From Spirochaetales bacterium (GTDB taxonomy: Bacteria > Spirochaetota > Spirochaetia > JABMQR01): 64,000 nt of DNA. Within the stretch, counting starts at the first letter, position 1. Each line of letters starts with the position of its first letter. This document shows positions 45,698 through 54,716 of this stretch, piece after piece. The notes under the pieces are model-generated. The model was given only the letters and a program-made list of their open reading frames with translations, was not told the origin of the DNA and did not search any database. The translations under genes were made by a program, and so were the position numbers. The stretch is from positions 154,290-218,289 of the forward strand of contig JAGYPA010000002.1 of the NCBI GenBank assembly GCA_018399255.1, read 5' to 3'.

Positions 45698-45735
45698 GCG
45701 CCTTGAAGGGCACGGCTTCATTCAAGGCAAGGCGC
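45698..45735 (-). repeat. Leader inverted repeat upstream of aspartate kinase
   Basis: GCGCCTTGAA (45698-45707) pairs with TTCAAGG..GGCGC (45721-45735, small bulge), 27 nt before the start codon. It could form an mRNA hairpin in the leader; no T-run follows directly. Confidence 0.55.
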
Positions 45736-45814
45736 CGTGAATGACACTTGTCAGATATTCTAAAAGGTTAGCCGGTATTGTGCAATAGATTTTTATCTCC
45801 GAGTGCCAACCCAT

Positions 45815-46804
45815 TCATAACCCCGGTTTTTGAAGTGAAGCAGCCTCTGACAGCTCAATCCCGGCCATATAACCTGTTTCGGAAAATATCACCCCGTCTT
45901 CTTTTTCCCTCACAGTGACAGTAATGCTGCCCTGAATGCTTTCCAGAATTATGCGGTCCATGTTCCCTTGCCTTGGTGCTGTCAGGTGGGAAGCTGTTCC
46001 AAGAACTGCGCGAAATTCCAGGAACCGCTTCTTATGGCTGATAATGACATGGGCAAACTCGTTAGTTGTTTCCAATGAGACAATCTTTGCTCCGGTATAG
46101 GTTCCAAAACGGATAAGCTCATCGCCAAAAATAACAAAACCCAGAAATCCGGTGAACACCCGTCCCAGAAATGGTATTCTGGCAATCGACAGCATACATG
46201 AAGCGTTTCCCGACGGAAATGCACTGGACTGCATCCATATCCAGGCTTCAGGAAATGAGGTTCCCCAGTCCTTTTCAATGTATCCGGTTCCATCTGAAAA
46301 ACTCGTTTCTCTGCCGTTCAGATTAAGAGAACCTTCAAGGTTATGCATCATGGAGACGACTCCATGAAAACATTCCATAAAGGGTACATAGGCATACCAC
46401 CCCATGATGCCCGGAGACCGCAGAGTAACCGGAAACGGATGCTGACCGCTGTGAACTACTTCCCCTTTTATTTTCAGATCCTCAAAATCGATATCAACCG
46501 TTATCCGGTTATAGGAGAATGCATTTCCCGCGATGTGCACATTCAGATTCTTCCTTTCCGCCTGAAACTCCTCATAGGCAAAGGGCACATACCAGCTTCT
46601 GCCCTCCCTGCTGCTGATAACCTGGATAAATGCATGACGCTCTTTATTATCAGACATGGCTACGCCGGGTATCAGGGCAATGACATCGGTATCCTGCTCA
46701 CCACTATGCCGGGCAGCCATCTTGAAGTACCATCCCTCAAAATAGGAATGGTTTTTTTTTCTGCCCTGAAATATCCAGGGATGATAGATTTCATACAGTC
46801 CCAT
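45815..46804 (-). CDS. Tocopherol cyclase-like (lipocalin-type) protein
   Basis: 329 aa. The signature blocks are NHSYFEGWYFKM near residue 20 and TGYIEKDWGTSFPEAWIWMQ near 170-190, found in the tocopherol cyclase/carotenoid-hydratase-like family of double beta-barrel proteins. In plants and cyanobacteria the enzyme closes the chromanol ring; here no tocopherol genes are present, so another lipid substrate is likely. No signal peptide. GGGGGG precedes the ATG. It stands alone between aspartate kinase and trmH (divergent, 194 nt). Confidence 0.85.
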   Translation of the reverse strand: MGLYEIYHPWIFQGRKKNHSYFEGWYFKMAARHSGEQDTDVIALIPGVAMSDNKERHAFIQVISSREGRSWYVPFAYEEFQAERKNLNVHIAGNAFSYNRITVDIDFEDLKIKGEVVHSGQHPFPVTLRSPGIMGWYAYVPFMECFHGVVSMMHNLEGSLNLNGRETSFSDGTGYIEKDWGTSFPEAWIWMQSSAFPSGNASCMLSIARIPFLGRVFTGFLGFVIFGDELIRFGTYTGAKIVSLETTNEFAHVIISHKKRFLEFRAVLGTASHLTAPRQGNMDRIILESIQGSITVTVREKEDGVIFSETGYMAGIELSEAASLQKPGL

Positions 46805-46961
46805 AAGCCCCCCTGCTGCAGCTAATAATTCTGTCGTCCCTTTTCAGAGGCCGAACCTGATACCGGCAATCTTGAAAAAGCCGGAAAACTTTCACCCATT
46901 GTAGCACCGGGTCACAGGATTATAAAGGGCACGCTATGAAAAACATCGGCTGAGAATCCTC

Positions 46962-46991
46962 TTGCACTTCCATCGGCTATCGGGTTATGCT
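46962..46991 (+). promoter_or_regulatory. trmH promoter giving a leaderless mRNA
   Basis: TTGCAC (46962-46967), 18 nt, TATGCT (46986-46991), then 7 nt to the ATG at 46999. An upstream in-frame ATG at 46987 lies inside the -10 box and cannot be used from this promoter. Confidence 0.58.
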
Positions 46992-46998
46992 TTCCGGC

Positions 46999-47742
46999 AT
47001 GAGGCATATGGAAAAAACCGGGAAACACGAAATGAGCAAAGATGAACTCGAGCTACGGATAGCCTACTTTGCCAATCTGGTGACAGACCATCGCCTTGCT
47101 GCTATGCAGCGGGTTCTGAAGTATCGAACCCGCTATATAACTATTGTTCTGGAAAACATATACCAACCGCACAATGCCAGCGCAGTCCTGCGAAGCTGCG
47201 ATGCGTTCGGGATTCAGGATGTGCATATTATTGAAAACAGCAACACCTTTACCACAAATTCCGCAGTTGATATGGGCACCAGTCAATGGCTTTCTCTGCA
47301 TCGTTATCGAAAAACCGATAACAACACCCGATCTGCTATCCTTTCCTTAAAGGAGCGCGGGTATCGGATAGCGGCAACCAGCCCCCATGCTGATGATGTC
47401 CTGCTTGAGGATTTTGACCTCAGCCCGGGTAAAACAGCATTCATGTTTGGAACTGAGCTTGATGGTCTGACAAGCGAAGCTATGGAACTGGCCGATGAAT
47501 ATGTACGGATTCCGATGTTCGGATTTGTTGAAAGCTTCAATATTTCAGTAAGCTGTGCCCTTACGCTCCATCAACTGGCAGCTGTCCTCCATCAATCTGA
47601 ACTCTCCTGGCATCTCAATGAAGGGGAGGAGCAGCAGCTTCTCCTCAAATGGCTGACGAACAGTGTACGGAATCCGGAACTGCATGAACGGCGCATTGAA
47701 GAAACGGGCACGACGGCAATCAACATACCTCATGACAACTGA
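46999..47742 (+). CDS. trmH: SpoU-family tRNA/rRNA 2'-O-methyltransferase (TrmH type)
   Basis: 247 aa. Knotted SPOUT methylase with motif 1 NIYQPHNASAVLRSCDAFGIQ, motif 2 FMFGTELDGLTSEAMELAD and motif 3 IPMFGFVESFNISVSCALTLHQL. The close match to TrmH suggests methylation of the ribose of G18 in tRNA, using S-adenosylmethionine. An N-terminal basic extension and a C-terminal helix occur as in TrmH. The start at 46999 is set by the promoter; a further ATG at 47032 is an alternative. Confidence 0.9.
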   Translation: MRHMEKTGKHEMSKDELELRIAYFANLVTDHRLAAMQRVLKYRTRYITIVLENIYQPHNASAVLRSCDAFGIQDVHIIENSNTFTTNSAVDMGTSQWLSLHRYRKTDNNTRSAILSLKERGYRIAATSPHADDVLLEDFDLSPGKTAFMFGTELDGLTSEAMELADEYVRIPMFGFVESFNISVSCALTLHQLAAVLHQSELSWHLNEGEEQQLLLKWLTNSVRNPELHERRIEETGTTAINIPHDN

Positions 47743-47853
47743 CCGGTTATGGGTTACTATAGTAAGATAAAAGAAGAAAAAAAGTTTGACAGGCTCCCTT
47801 TCACTCACTGCCGCGTATGCAGCATTAAATCGCATTCAAATGAAGGATTTTGT

Positions 47854-49146
47854 ATGAAAGATACAAAAAAAGCAATCTGGGCATGGTCTTTCTATGACTG
47901 GGCAAACAGTGCCTTTGCCACCACGGTCATGGCTGGTTTTTTTCCGGTTTTCTTCAAGGCATACTGGTCGGCGGGAGCTTCGGTACAGCAGAGCACCTTC
48001 TATCTGGGCATGGCCAATTCCTTCGCATCAATTATCGTTGCCGCTCTGGCTCCCATTTTGGGAGCTATAGCCGACCGGGGCAGCATCAAGAAAAAACTGC
48101 TTATCTTCTTTGCCTTTATCGGCTGCATAATGACCGGCGGTCTCTGGTTTGTCAGTGCCGGTATGTGGCAGCTGGCTGTTATCTTCTACATAACCGCAAC
48201 CGTCGGCTTTTCGGGTGCCAATATCTTTTACGATTCGCTGCTGCCAAGCGTAGCCTCGGAGAAGAAAATTGATTATGCATCCTCTCTGGGCTTTGGACTA
48301 GGCTATATAGGCGGCGGACTGCTGTTTCTCGTTAATGTTGTCATGTATCTGAAACCGGCAATGTTCGGTATTCCTGATGATGCAACCGCGATCAGGATTT
48401 CTTTTCTCACGGTTGCTCTCTGGTGGGCTCTCTTTTCTATTCCCATAATGCTGTTTGTCAAGGAACCCCGGTTTGCTCACAATGTAGCCCCTTCCAAAGC
48501 TGTCGGAGCCGGATTCCGGCAGCTGGCAGAAACCTTCCGCAAAATCCGCTACCTGAAAGTCGTGAGTCTCTTTCTGCTTGCTTACTGGTTTTATATTGAC
48601 GGTGTCGATACGATAATCAGGATGGCCGTCGATTATGGATCTTCTCTCGGATTTCCTGCGGAATCCCTTATTGTCGCCCTGCTCATAGTTCAGTTTGTCG
48701 CCTTTCCGGCAACCCTGTTCTACAATTTCTTTGGACAGCGTATCGGCGTAAAGAAAGCCCTGCTTACGGCTATCGGCGCCTATGCCCTGCTGACTATCCT
48801 GGGTTATTTCATGAAAACGACGGCCCATTTCTATCTTCTGGCTATTTTCATCGGCCTTTTCCAGGGCGGGATACAGGCTCTCAGCCGAAGCTTCTATTCC
48901 CGTCTTATTCCTGAAAAACAGGCAGCTGAGTTTTTCGGGTTCTTCAACATGCTGGGAAAATTTGCCGCAGTAATAGGACCCGGCCTTATGGGCATTGTAA
49001 CCCTGTTGACAGGAAGCAATCGGATTGGTATTTTATCGATTCTCGTTCTTTTTATTGCAGGCGGACTGCTGCTTTCCAAAGTCAACGAGGAAAAAGGACG
49101 TGAGATGCTTGCGCAGTATAAAGAGGAAGTATTATTCGATGCTTGA
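47854..49146 (+). CDS. MFS transporter of the UMF1/Atg22 type
   Basis: 430 aa with about 12 membrane helices. The start KDTKKAIWAWSFYDWANSAFATTV is the hallmark of the UMF1 group. Loop GAIADRGSIKKKLL is the A-like motif and DGVDTIIRMAVDYG opens the second half. Related to the yeast vacuolar amino-acid exporter Atg22, but bacterial substrates are unknown. The ATG at 47854 has GAAGGA upstream, 111 nt after trmH. Confidence 0.92.
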   Translation: MKDTKKAIWAWSFYDWANSAFATTVMAGFFPVFFKAYWSAGASVQQSTFYLGMANSFASIIVAALAPILGAIADRGSIKKKLLIFFAFIGCIMTGGLWFVSAGMWQLAVIFYITATVGFSGANIFYDSLLPSVASEKKIDYASSLGFGLGYIGGGLLFLVNVVMYLKPAMFGIPDDATAIRISFLTVALWWALFSIPIMLFVKEPRFAHNVAPSKAVGAGFRQLAETFRKIRYLKVVSLFLLAYWFYIDGVDTIIRMAVDYGSSLGFPAESLIVALLIVQFVAFPATLFYNFFGQRIGVKKALLTAIGAYALLTILGYFMKTTAHFYLLAIFIGLFQGGIQALSRSFYSRLIPEKQAAEFFGFFNMLGKFAAVIGPGLMGIVTLLTGSNRIGILSILVLFIAGGLLLSKVNEEKGREMLAQYKEEVLFDA

Positions 49147-49181
49147 GGTAATGTCCTGAGGGTTATGACAAGGCGGAACGT

Positions 49182-50120
49182 ATGACAGAGATAGCAGCTC
49201 GTTTTATCCCGGTTTTTCTTATCATTGCAATCGGTTCATTCTTTCGGTCTAAAGGCATCCTCTCAGGTCCCATTGTCGAGGGGCTTAAAAAGCTTATCAT
49301 CAATCTCGGCCTCCCGGCAGTCCTTTTCCTTTCCTTTCTGACCATGGAACTGAAAAGCCGGTATCTCCTGCTGTTTGCTGCGGTTTTCCTGCTTTGCCTG
49401 CTCCTTTTTCTGGCCGGTAAAGGACTCAGAAAGCTCTCTTTAGTCACAGTTCCGCTGGCTCCATTTTTCTTTACCGGTTTTGAATTCGGCATGGTGGGAG
49501 TCGCTCTCTTTTCCAGCCTTTTCGGATTGGAAAATCTGCACTATATCCTGCTGCTTGGTCTCGGACATGAAATATTTATCTGGTTTGTCTATGCACCCCT
49601 GCTTGAAGCCGAGAATCACGGCCAGATTCATCTCGGACGGGTTTTCCGTTCATTTCTCTCTTCTCCGATTATTCTGGCAATTATCTCAGCCCTGATACTG
49701 AACTTGACAGGCGTTTATGCCCGAACTCAGGATTTTTTTGTGGTATCGGGGGTTATTTCAGCCCTTGATACCGTCGGCCGGATCACGACCCCCCTTATCC
49801 TGCTGGCTATCGGATTTCAGCTTACATTGACTGCCATGAACTGGCGGGAATCGATCAGGCTTCTTGCATGGCGCCTCGGGCTGGTTGCCGTCGGCAGTCT
49901 TGTACTCTATTTCCTGACAGATCTGCTGATCATGGAGCTTGACCGGATGATGACCTACGCGTTTATCACCTTTCTCCTCCTCCCCCCACCCTTTATCATA
50001 CCGGTATTTCTGGGTAAAAAACTGCAGAAAGAGTCGGAATTCTACAACAACCTGCTTGTTCTCTATACCATCATCACCCTTATAGTCTATGCTGCAGTGA
50101 TGATGGCTATTGGTGCATAA
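49182..50120 (+). CDS. AEC-family permease
   Basis: 312 aa, ~10 membrane helices. The first helix with PVFLIIAIGSFFRSKGIL and the block KLIINLGLPAVLFLSFLTM fit the auxin efflux carrier/malate permease family. Substrates in bacteria include organic acids and amino acids; none can be assigned here. AAGGCGGA lies before the ATG, 35 nt after the MFS gene, so the two transport genes are probably cotranscribed. It is convergent with guaA. Confidence 0.88.
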   Translation: MTEIAARFIPVFLIIAIGSFFRSKGILSGPIVEGLKKLIINLGLPAVLFLSFLTMELKSRYLLLFAAVFLLCLLLFLAGKGLRKLSLVTVPLAPFFFTGFEFGMVGVALFSSLFGLENLHYILLLGLGHEIFIWFVYAPLLEAENHGQIHLGRVFRSFLSSPIILAIISALILNLTGVYARTQDFFVVSGVISALDTVGRITTPLILLAIGFQLTLTAMNWRESIRLLAWRLGLVAVGSLVLYFLTDLLIMELDRMMTYAFITFLLLPPPFIIPVFLGKKLQKESEFYNNLLVLYTIITLIVYAAVMMAIGA

Positions 50121-50147
50121 CGTCACATAAGCATCGATCGATTGAAG

Positions 50148-51692
50148 CTATTCCCACTCCACCGTTCCCGGCGGTTTTGAGGTGATATCGTAGAGAACCC
50201 GGTTAACCCGTTCCACCTCGTTGCAGATCCGGTTGGCTGCCGATTGGAGCACTTCAGGCGGAAATCGATACCAGTCGGCAGTCATTGCATCCTCACTGGT
50301 CACCGCCCGCAACGAACAGACCTCTTCATAAGTACGCTCATCACCCTGCACACCAACACTTTTAACCGGAAGAAGACAGGCGAGAGCCTGCCAGATTTCT
50401 CCATAGAGTCCTGCTTTGCGAATCTCCTCAATAAAGATTGCATCGACATCCCGTAGGGTATCGAGACGTTCGCGCGTCACTTCTCCAATACAGCGGATTC
50501 CGAGTCCGGGACCGGGAAAGGGATGCCGATTGATGATCTCATCCGGAAGCCCCAGCTCCCTGCCCAGAAGACGGACTTCATCTTTAAAGAGCTCTTTGAG
50601 GGGTTCTATCAGTTCAAAGCGGAGATCTTCGGGGAGCCCGCCAACATTATGGTGACTTTTTATGGTGGCAGAGGGACCGCCGGAGGGCGATATGCTCTCA
50701 ATAACATCCGGATAGAGGGTGCCTTGAGCCAGAAAATCAACCTGCCCCAGCGAACGGGCTTCCTTCTCAAATATATCGATAAAAATCTTGCCGATAATTT
50801 TCCTCTTGGCTTCAGGTTCAGTTATCCCTTTGAGATTCTGCAGGAAGAGATCTTCTGCTTCAGCATACTGGAGCCGGATATGAAAGTTTTCCCGAAAAAC
50901 CTGCAGAACGAGATCGGCTTCACCTTTTCTCAGCAGGCCGTTGTTGACGAAAACGCATACCAGCTGATCCCCGACCGCCTTATGGATCAGGGCAGCGGCA
51001 ACACTGGAATCAACGCCCCCGGAGAGACCGCAGAGAACCGTCCGGCTGCCTACTTTTGCCCTGATTTCAGCTGCAGCCTGATCAACAAATGATCCCATAT
51101 CCCAGTCCGGCACACATCTGCAGATAGTCAGGACAAAGTTGCGGATCAGTGTCTGCCCCTCTTCCGTATGGGCAACTTCCGGATGAAACTGAACGCCGTA
51201 CAGCTGCCTATCCTTATGCTCTATGGCTGCTGCCGGACAGTTTTCACTGGAAGCCGTTACCTTGAAGCCATCCGGAAGTCCATCGACAGAATCTCCGTGG
51301 CTCATCCAGACCTGCCGATTTTCATGCATTCCTGTCAGCAGATCCGAAGCATCCGTGTGTCTGAGTTTAGCAAACCCGTACTCTCTCCGATCTGGTCGGG
51401 CTACACTTCCCCCCTGCATGACGGTCATCACCTGCAGTCCGTAGCAAATTCCGAGTATAGGAATGCCAAGGGTGAACAACTCCGGGTCAGGACGGGGCGA
51501 TTCTGCCGTATTGACGCTGGCAGGGCCCCCGCTGAATATGATGCCGCTCGGATTAAGTTTCCGGATATCTTCGACTGATGCGGTGAACGGCAGGATGCGG
51601 CTGTAAACTTTTGCTTCACGGACCCTGCGAGCTATAAGCTGGCTGTACTGGGCTCCAAAATCCAGCACTATAATGGTCTGGGTATGCTTCAT
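50148..51692 (-). CDS. guaA: GMP synthase (glutamine-hydrolysing)
   Basis: 514 aa. The N-terminal class I amidotransferase has the nucleophile in ILGICYGLQVM and the His/Glu of QFHPEVAHTE. The ATP pyrophosphatase P-loop is LCGLSGGVDSSVAAAL. The C-terminal dimer domain has IKSHHNVGGLPEDL and ends PPGTVEWE. It converts XMP to GMP. AGGGAG lies before the ATG. It follows guaB by 21 nt as the second gene of the guanine operon. Confidence 0.97.
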   Translation of the reverse strand: MKHTQTIIVLDFGAQYSQLIARRVREAKVYSRILPFTASVEDIRKLNPSGIIFSGGPASVNTAESPRPDPELFTLGIPILGICYGLQVMTVMQGGSVARPDRREYGFAKLRHTDASDLLTGMHENRQVWMSHGDSVDGLPDGFKVTASSENCPAAAIEHKDRQLYGVQFHPEVAHTEEGQTLIRNFVLTICRCVPDWDMGSFVDQAAAEIRAKVGSRTVLCGLSGGVDSSVAAALIHKAVGDQLVCVFVNNGLLRKGEADLVLQVFRENFHIRLQYAEAEDLFLQNLKGITEPEAKRKIIGKIFIDIFEKEARSLGQVDFLAQGTLYPDVIESISPSGGPSATIKSHHNVGGLPEDLRFELIEPLKELFKDEVRLLGRELGLPDEIINRHPFPGPGLGIRCIGEVTRERLDTLRDVDAIFIEEIRKAGLYGEIWQALACLLPVKSVGVQGDERTYEEVCSLRAVTSEDAMTADWYRFPPEVLQSAANRICNEVERVNRVLYDITSKPPGTVEWE

Positions 51693-51713
51693 ATGGTTTG
51701 ATACTCCCTAATG

Positions 51714-53177
51714 CTATCTTGAAATCTGGTAGTTGAGCGGTTCTTCCGTTATTGTTATATCATGAGGATGGCTTTCGATGATACCAGCCTGAGTAACCTG
51801 GATGAATTCCGTATTCTCGTGCATTTCCCTGATGGTACGGCAGCCGCAGTACCCCATCCCTGATCTGAGGCCGCCGGTAAGCTGATATACGTAATCTGCT
51901 AATGCTCCGCGATACGGCACTCTGCCCTCGATCCCCTCAGGCACCAGTTTTGCGGCATCTATATCATCCTGCATATACCGGGTCTTGCTTCCTTTCTCCA
52001 TGGCTTTAACAGATCCCATACCCCGATGAACCTTATAGTTTCGCCCCATGTGGGTTATTATCAAACCCGGACTTTCTGCTGTTCCGGCAAAAAGATTGCC
52101 TATCATTACCGAATGGGCCCCGGCGGCTATGGCTTTTACAATATCACCGCTGTATTTTATCCCGCCGTCGGCGATTACGGGGATTCCTGACTGTGCTGCC
52201 CGGGCAACTGTATCCATGACTGCCGTCAGCTGCGGTACCCCGACCCCGGCAACTACCCGGGTGGTGCATATTGACCCCGGTCCAACTCCTACTTTCAAGC
52301 CGTCAACTCCAGCCTTTATCAGAGCATCGGCTGCAGCTGCGGTTACGATATTGCCTGCTGCAATATCAATCCGGGGAAAATGGCTTTTCAGAATCCGGAC
52401 GGTCTCGGCGATCATATGGTTATGCCCGTGGGCGCTGTCGACAACAAGCAGGTCCACCTCAGCATCAATCAAAGCCTGGGCCCGCTCAAGCTCCTGCTCA
52501 CCCCCGGCACTCAGGGCTGCCCCGACTCTCAGTCGTCCCGAATCATCCTTACAGCTGTTCGGATAATCCCTGGCTTTTATTATATCCTTGAAGGTTATCA
52601 GGCCCACCAGAATACCTTTTGCATTGACTATAGGCAATTTTTCAATCCTGTAAGTGTGAAGAAGCTTACTGGCTTCTTCGAGACTGGTACCGGGTGCTGC
52701 CGTTACCAGGTTGTCTCTAGTCATAGCCTTGGCCAGCGGGATGCTGAAGTCAGTCTGAAACCTGAGGTCGCGATTGGTCAGGATGCCGACCAGGCGCCCG
52801 GAATTATCTGTTACCGGTATTCCTGAGATATGATAGCGTTCCATTAGCAGGACCGCATCTTTGACGGTATCTTCCGGCTTGAGAGAGATGGGCGTAATTA
52901 TGACCCCTGACTGAGATCGTTTCACCTTCTCAACTTCCCCTGCCTGCTCCTGTATTGACAGATTCTTGTGGATTATGCCAATACCGCCTTCCCGTGCCAG
53001 AGCAACAGCAAGTCTGGATTCAGTAACCGTATCCATGGCTGCACTGATGAGAGGAATATTCAGGGGTATATGCTTTGTGATGAGCGTTTGAAGGTTTGTA
53101 TCACGCGGCACAATACGGGATTCTGCCGGTACCAGCAGTACATCATCAAATGACAGTCCTTTCCGAATCTCTTTCAT
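51714..53177 (-). CDS. guaB: IMP dehydrogenase
   Basis: 487 aa. It starts [14 protein letters not shown] and [12 protein letters not shown]. Two CBS domains (about residues 95-210) contain [14 protein letters not shown] and [17 protein letters not shown]. The catalytic loop [20 protein letters not shown] holds the active Cys, and the flap region AEGIEG-like [12 protein letters not shown] follows. It oxidises IMP to XMP with NAD. AGGAGA precedes the ATG. The unit is insulated from the upstream ECF genes by a terminator. Confidence 0.97.
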   Translation of the reverse strand: MKEIRKGLSFDDVLLVPAESRIVPRDTNLQTLITKHIPLNIPLISAAMDTVTESRLAVALAREGGIGIIHKNLSIQEQAGEVEKVKRSQSGVIITPISLKPEDTVKDAVLLMERYHISGIPVTDNSGRLVGILTNRDLRFQTDFSIPLAKAMTRDNLVTAAPGTSLEEASKLLHTYRIEKLPIVNAKGILVGLITFKDIIKARDYPNSCKDDSGRLRVGAALSAGGEQELERAQALIDAEVDLLVVDSAHGHNHMIAETVRILKSHFPRIDIAAGNIVTAAAADALIKAGVDGLKVGVGPGSICTTRVVAGVGVPQLTAVMDTVARAAQSGIPVIADGGIKYSGDIVKAIAAGAHSVMIGNLFAGTAESPGLIITHMGRNYKVHRGMGSVKAMEKGSKTRYMQDDIDAAKLVPEGIEGRVPYRGALADYVYQLTGGLRSGMGYCGCRTIREMHENTEFIQVTQAGIIESHPHDITITEEPLNYQISR

Positions 53178-53199
53178 TGGTCATCTCCTGAGTTAATGT

Positions 53200-53228
53200 A
53201 AAAAAAAGCGCCCCCGATCAGAGGACGC
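53200..53228 (-). terminator. Rho-independent terminator after the ECF transporter operon
   Basis: On the minus strand GCGTCC pairs with GGGCGC (53228-53223 and 53213-53208, one G-T pair) followed by eight T (53207-53200). It separates the ECF genes from guaB. Confidence 0.85.
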
Positions 53229-53236
53229 CTGTATAC

Positions 53237-53833
53237 TTATAAAAACAGATCCCGTACGGGCGGGTAAGCTTTAACTACCGCCCGAGTAAGCATATATCCG
53301 CCGACAAAACCTACAACGCACTGGACAATATTTCCCGGGATTTCAAAAGCTGCCGGTCCGATTCCGTATAAGGCTGCCCCGGAAAGGAAGTATAATCCAA
53401 CCATGATTATAGTTCCAACCAGCCCAGCTGCCAGGCTTATGAGAATTTTTCTACCGCCTTTTTCCCGATGTTCATCGGATTCTGCAGTATTGTCAGCATT
53501 CTGCCGAAATTTTATAATATGCTTTCTTACGATCAGCCCTGCTGCCAGCCCTTGAAGCCCATGGATGACGAGAGAAATCGGAGCCCACTGGGCGTACCCT
53601 GACAGCAGGTCGGCTATGGCAGTACCGAGGCCGCCTGAGATCAGGGCTGTTATGGGCCCGAAGGTAAAGGCGGTAAAGAAAATGGCAACATCTCCGAGAT
53701 TTATGTACCCCCTGGTCGGTGCGATCGGAATTCGTATGAGAAGAGTAAATACCGCAGTAACCGCGGTAAGTACAGAGATAGATACGATCCGATAGGCAGG
53801 TGAGGTGGAGATGTTCTTGCTGCTGCTGGTCAT
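53237..53833 (-). CDS. ECF transporter substrate-binding (S) component
   Basis: 198 aa, about six membrane helices. RGYINLGDVAIFFTAFTFGPITALISGGLGTAIADLL-like blocks (GYINLGD, GGLGTAIADLLSGY) are typical of the S subunits related to HmpT/riboflavin-type ECF carriers, which take up vitamins or their precursors. A charged loop of ~25 residues (NADNTAESDEHREKGG) splits helices 4 and 5. The start at 53833 has GGGGGA upstream. Substrate unknown; a pyrimidine or pyrimidine-like compound would fit the neighbouring amidohydrolase but is only a guess. Confidence 0.87.
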   Translation of the reverse strand: MTSSSKNISTSPAYRIVSISVLTAVTAVFTLLIRIPIAPTRGYINLGDVAIFFTAFTFGPITALISGGLGTAIADLLSGYAQWAPISLVIHGLQGLAAGLIVRKHIIKFRQNADNTAESDEHREKGGRKILISLAAGLVGTIIMVGLYFLSGAALYGIGPAAFEIPGNIVQCVVGFVGGYMLTRAVVKAYPPVRDLFL

Positions 53834-53945
53834 ATCTGTTTCCCCCTGTGAAACAATATAGTATTCAGGCATAACATGGTAATTCTTGTCATTGGGCCAC
53901 TATAATCAAGCTGTAAGAGGTGAAGGTCGGCTGATCTGTACTCAC

Positions 53946-54716
53946 TTATGCAACAACATAGGGCAGTGCAATTATTATGAGCGATATCATAACGGAAAAT
54001 ATAAAATGGGTAAAGAGGATTCGCCCGCCTCTGAGTCGTTGATAAGAAGTTCTTTTGCTGTTTGATCCAAAACCCCTACTTTCCAGGCTCATTGCCATTA
54101 CCGGGATAGTTTTGACCGATTTTATAAGAACTGAGGTGAGAACGGGAAGCAGACCGCGAATATGCGACCACCCCCACATGCCGGTCTGGTAACTGCCGCG
54201 GAGTTTGTGAGCATCAGAAACGTGATGATAGGTTGTTGTAATATAGGGTATAAAACGAAACGACATGCTGACAATCAAGGCAGCATTCAGCGGAAGTCCA
54301 TACCAACGCAACGTAAGGACCACCTGATTGAGCGGAGTTGATGCAAAAAAGAGGAAAAATGCATAGGTTATCCCGGTAAATCTGACAATCAGAACAATAG
54401 TCCGCATAAGACCGGCTTCTGTGAGCAGAATCCAGTTACGGTAGGTTATCAGCACTTCACCTTCCCTGAAAAACGGCGGAGTTAGCAGAATAATGAGGAT
54501 AATCAGGGGCAGGAGCAGCTTGAATGGACTAAAGGCATGTCTGAAACCGGCTGCCGGAATGGCCAGCAGGATAAAAACTCCGGTATATGCAGCAGAAAAC
54601 TCCACACCGAAAGGTAGAAACAGAGTCGTTATGCCGGTAATAAGCAGAAGCAGTTTAGCTCGCGGGTCGAATGCATGAACAAAGCTGTCTCCCTCATGGT
54701 AGGAGGATTCAATCAT
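53946..54716 (-). CDS. ecfT: ECF transporter transmembrane (T) component
   Basis: 256 aa with 4-6 membrane helices and the long cytoplasmic coupling helices. It starts HAFDPRAKLLLLI as in CbiQ/EcfT proteins. The coupling motifs appear as SDAHKLRG and MSLESRGFG, which dock onto the two ATPase domains. It scaffolds the S component and the fused ATPase. The start overlaps the ATPase stop by 4 nt (ATGA), so translation is coupled. Confidence 0.93.
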   Translation of the reverse strand: MIESSYHEGDSFVHAFDPRAKLLLLITGITTLFLPFGVEFSAAYTGVFILLAIPAAGFRHAFSPFKLLLPLIILIILLTPPFFREGEVLITYRNWILLTEAGLMRTIVLIVRFTGITYAFFLFFASTPLNQVVLTLRWYGLPLNAALIVSMSFRFIPYITTTYHHVSDAHKLRGSYQTGMWGWSHIRGLLPVLTSVLIKSVKTIPVMAMSLESRGFGSNSKRTSYQRLRGGRILFTHFIFSVMISLIIIALPYVVA

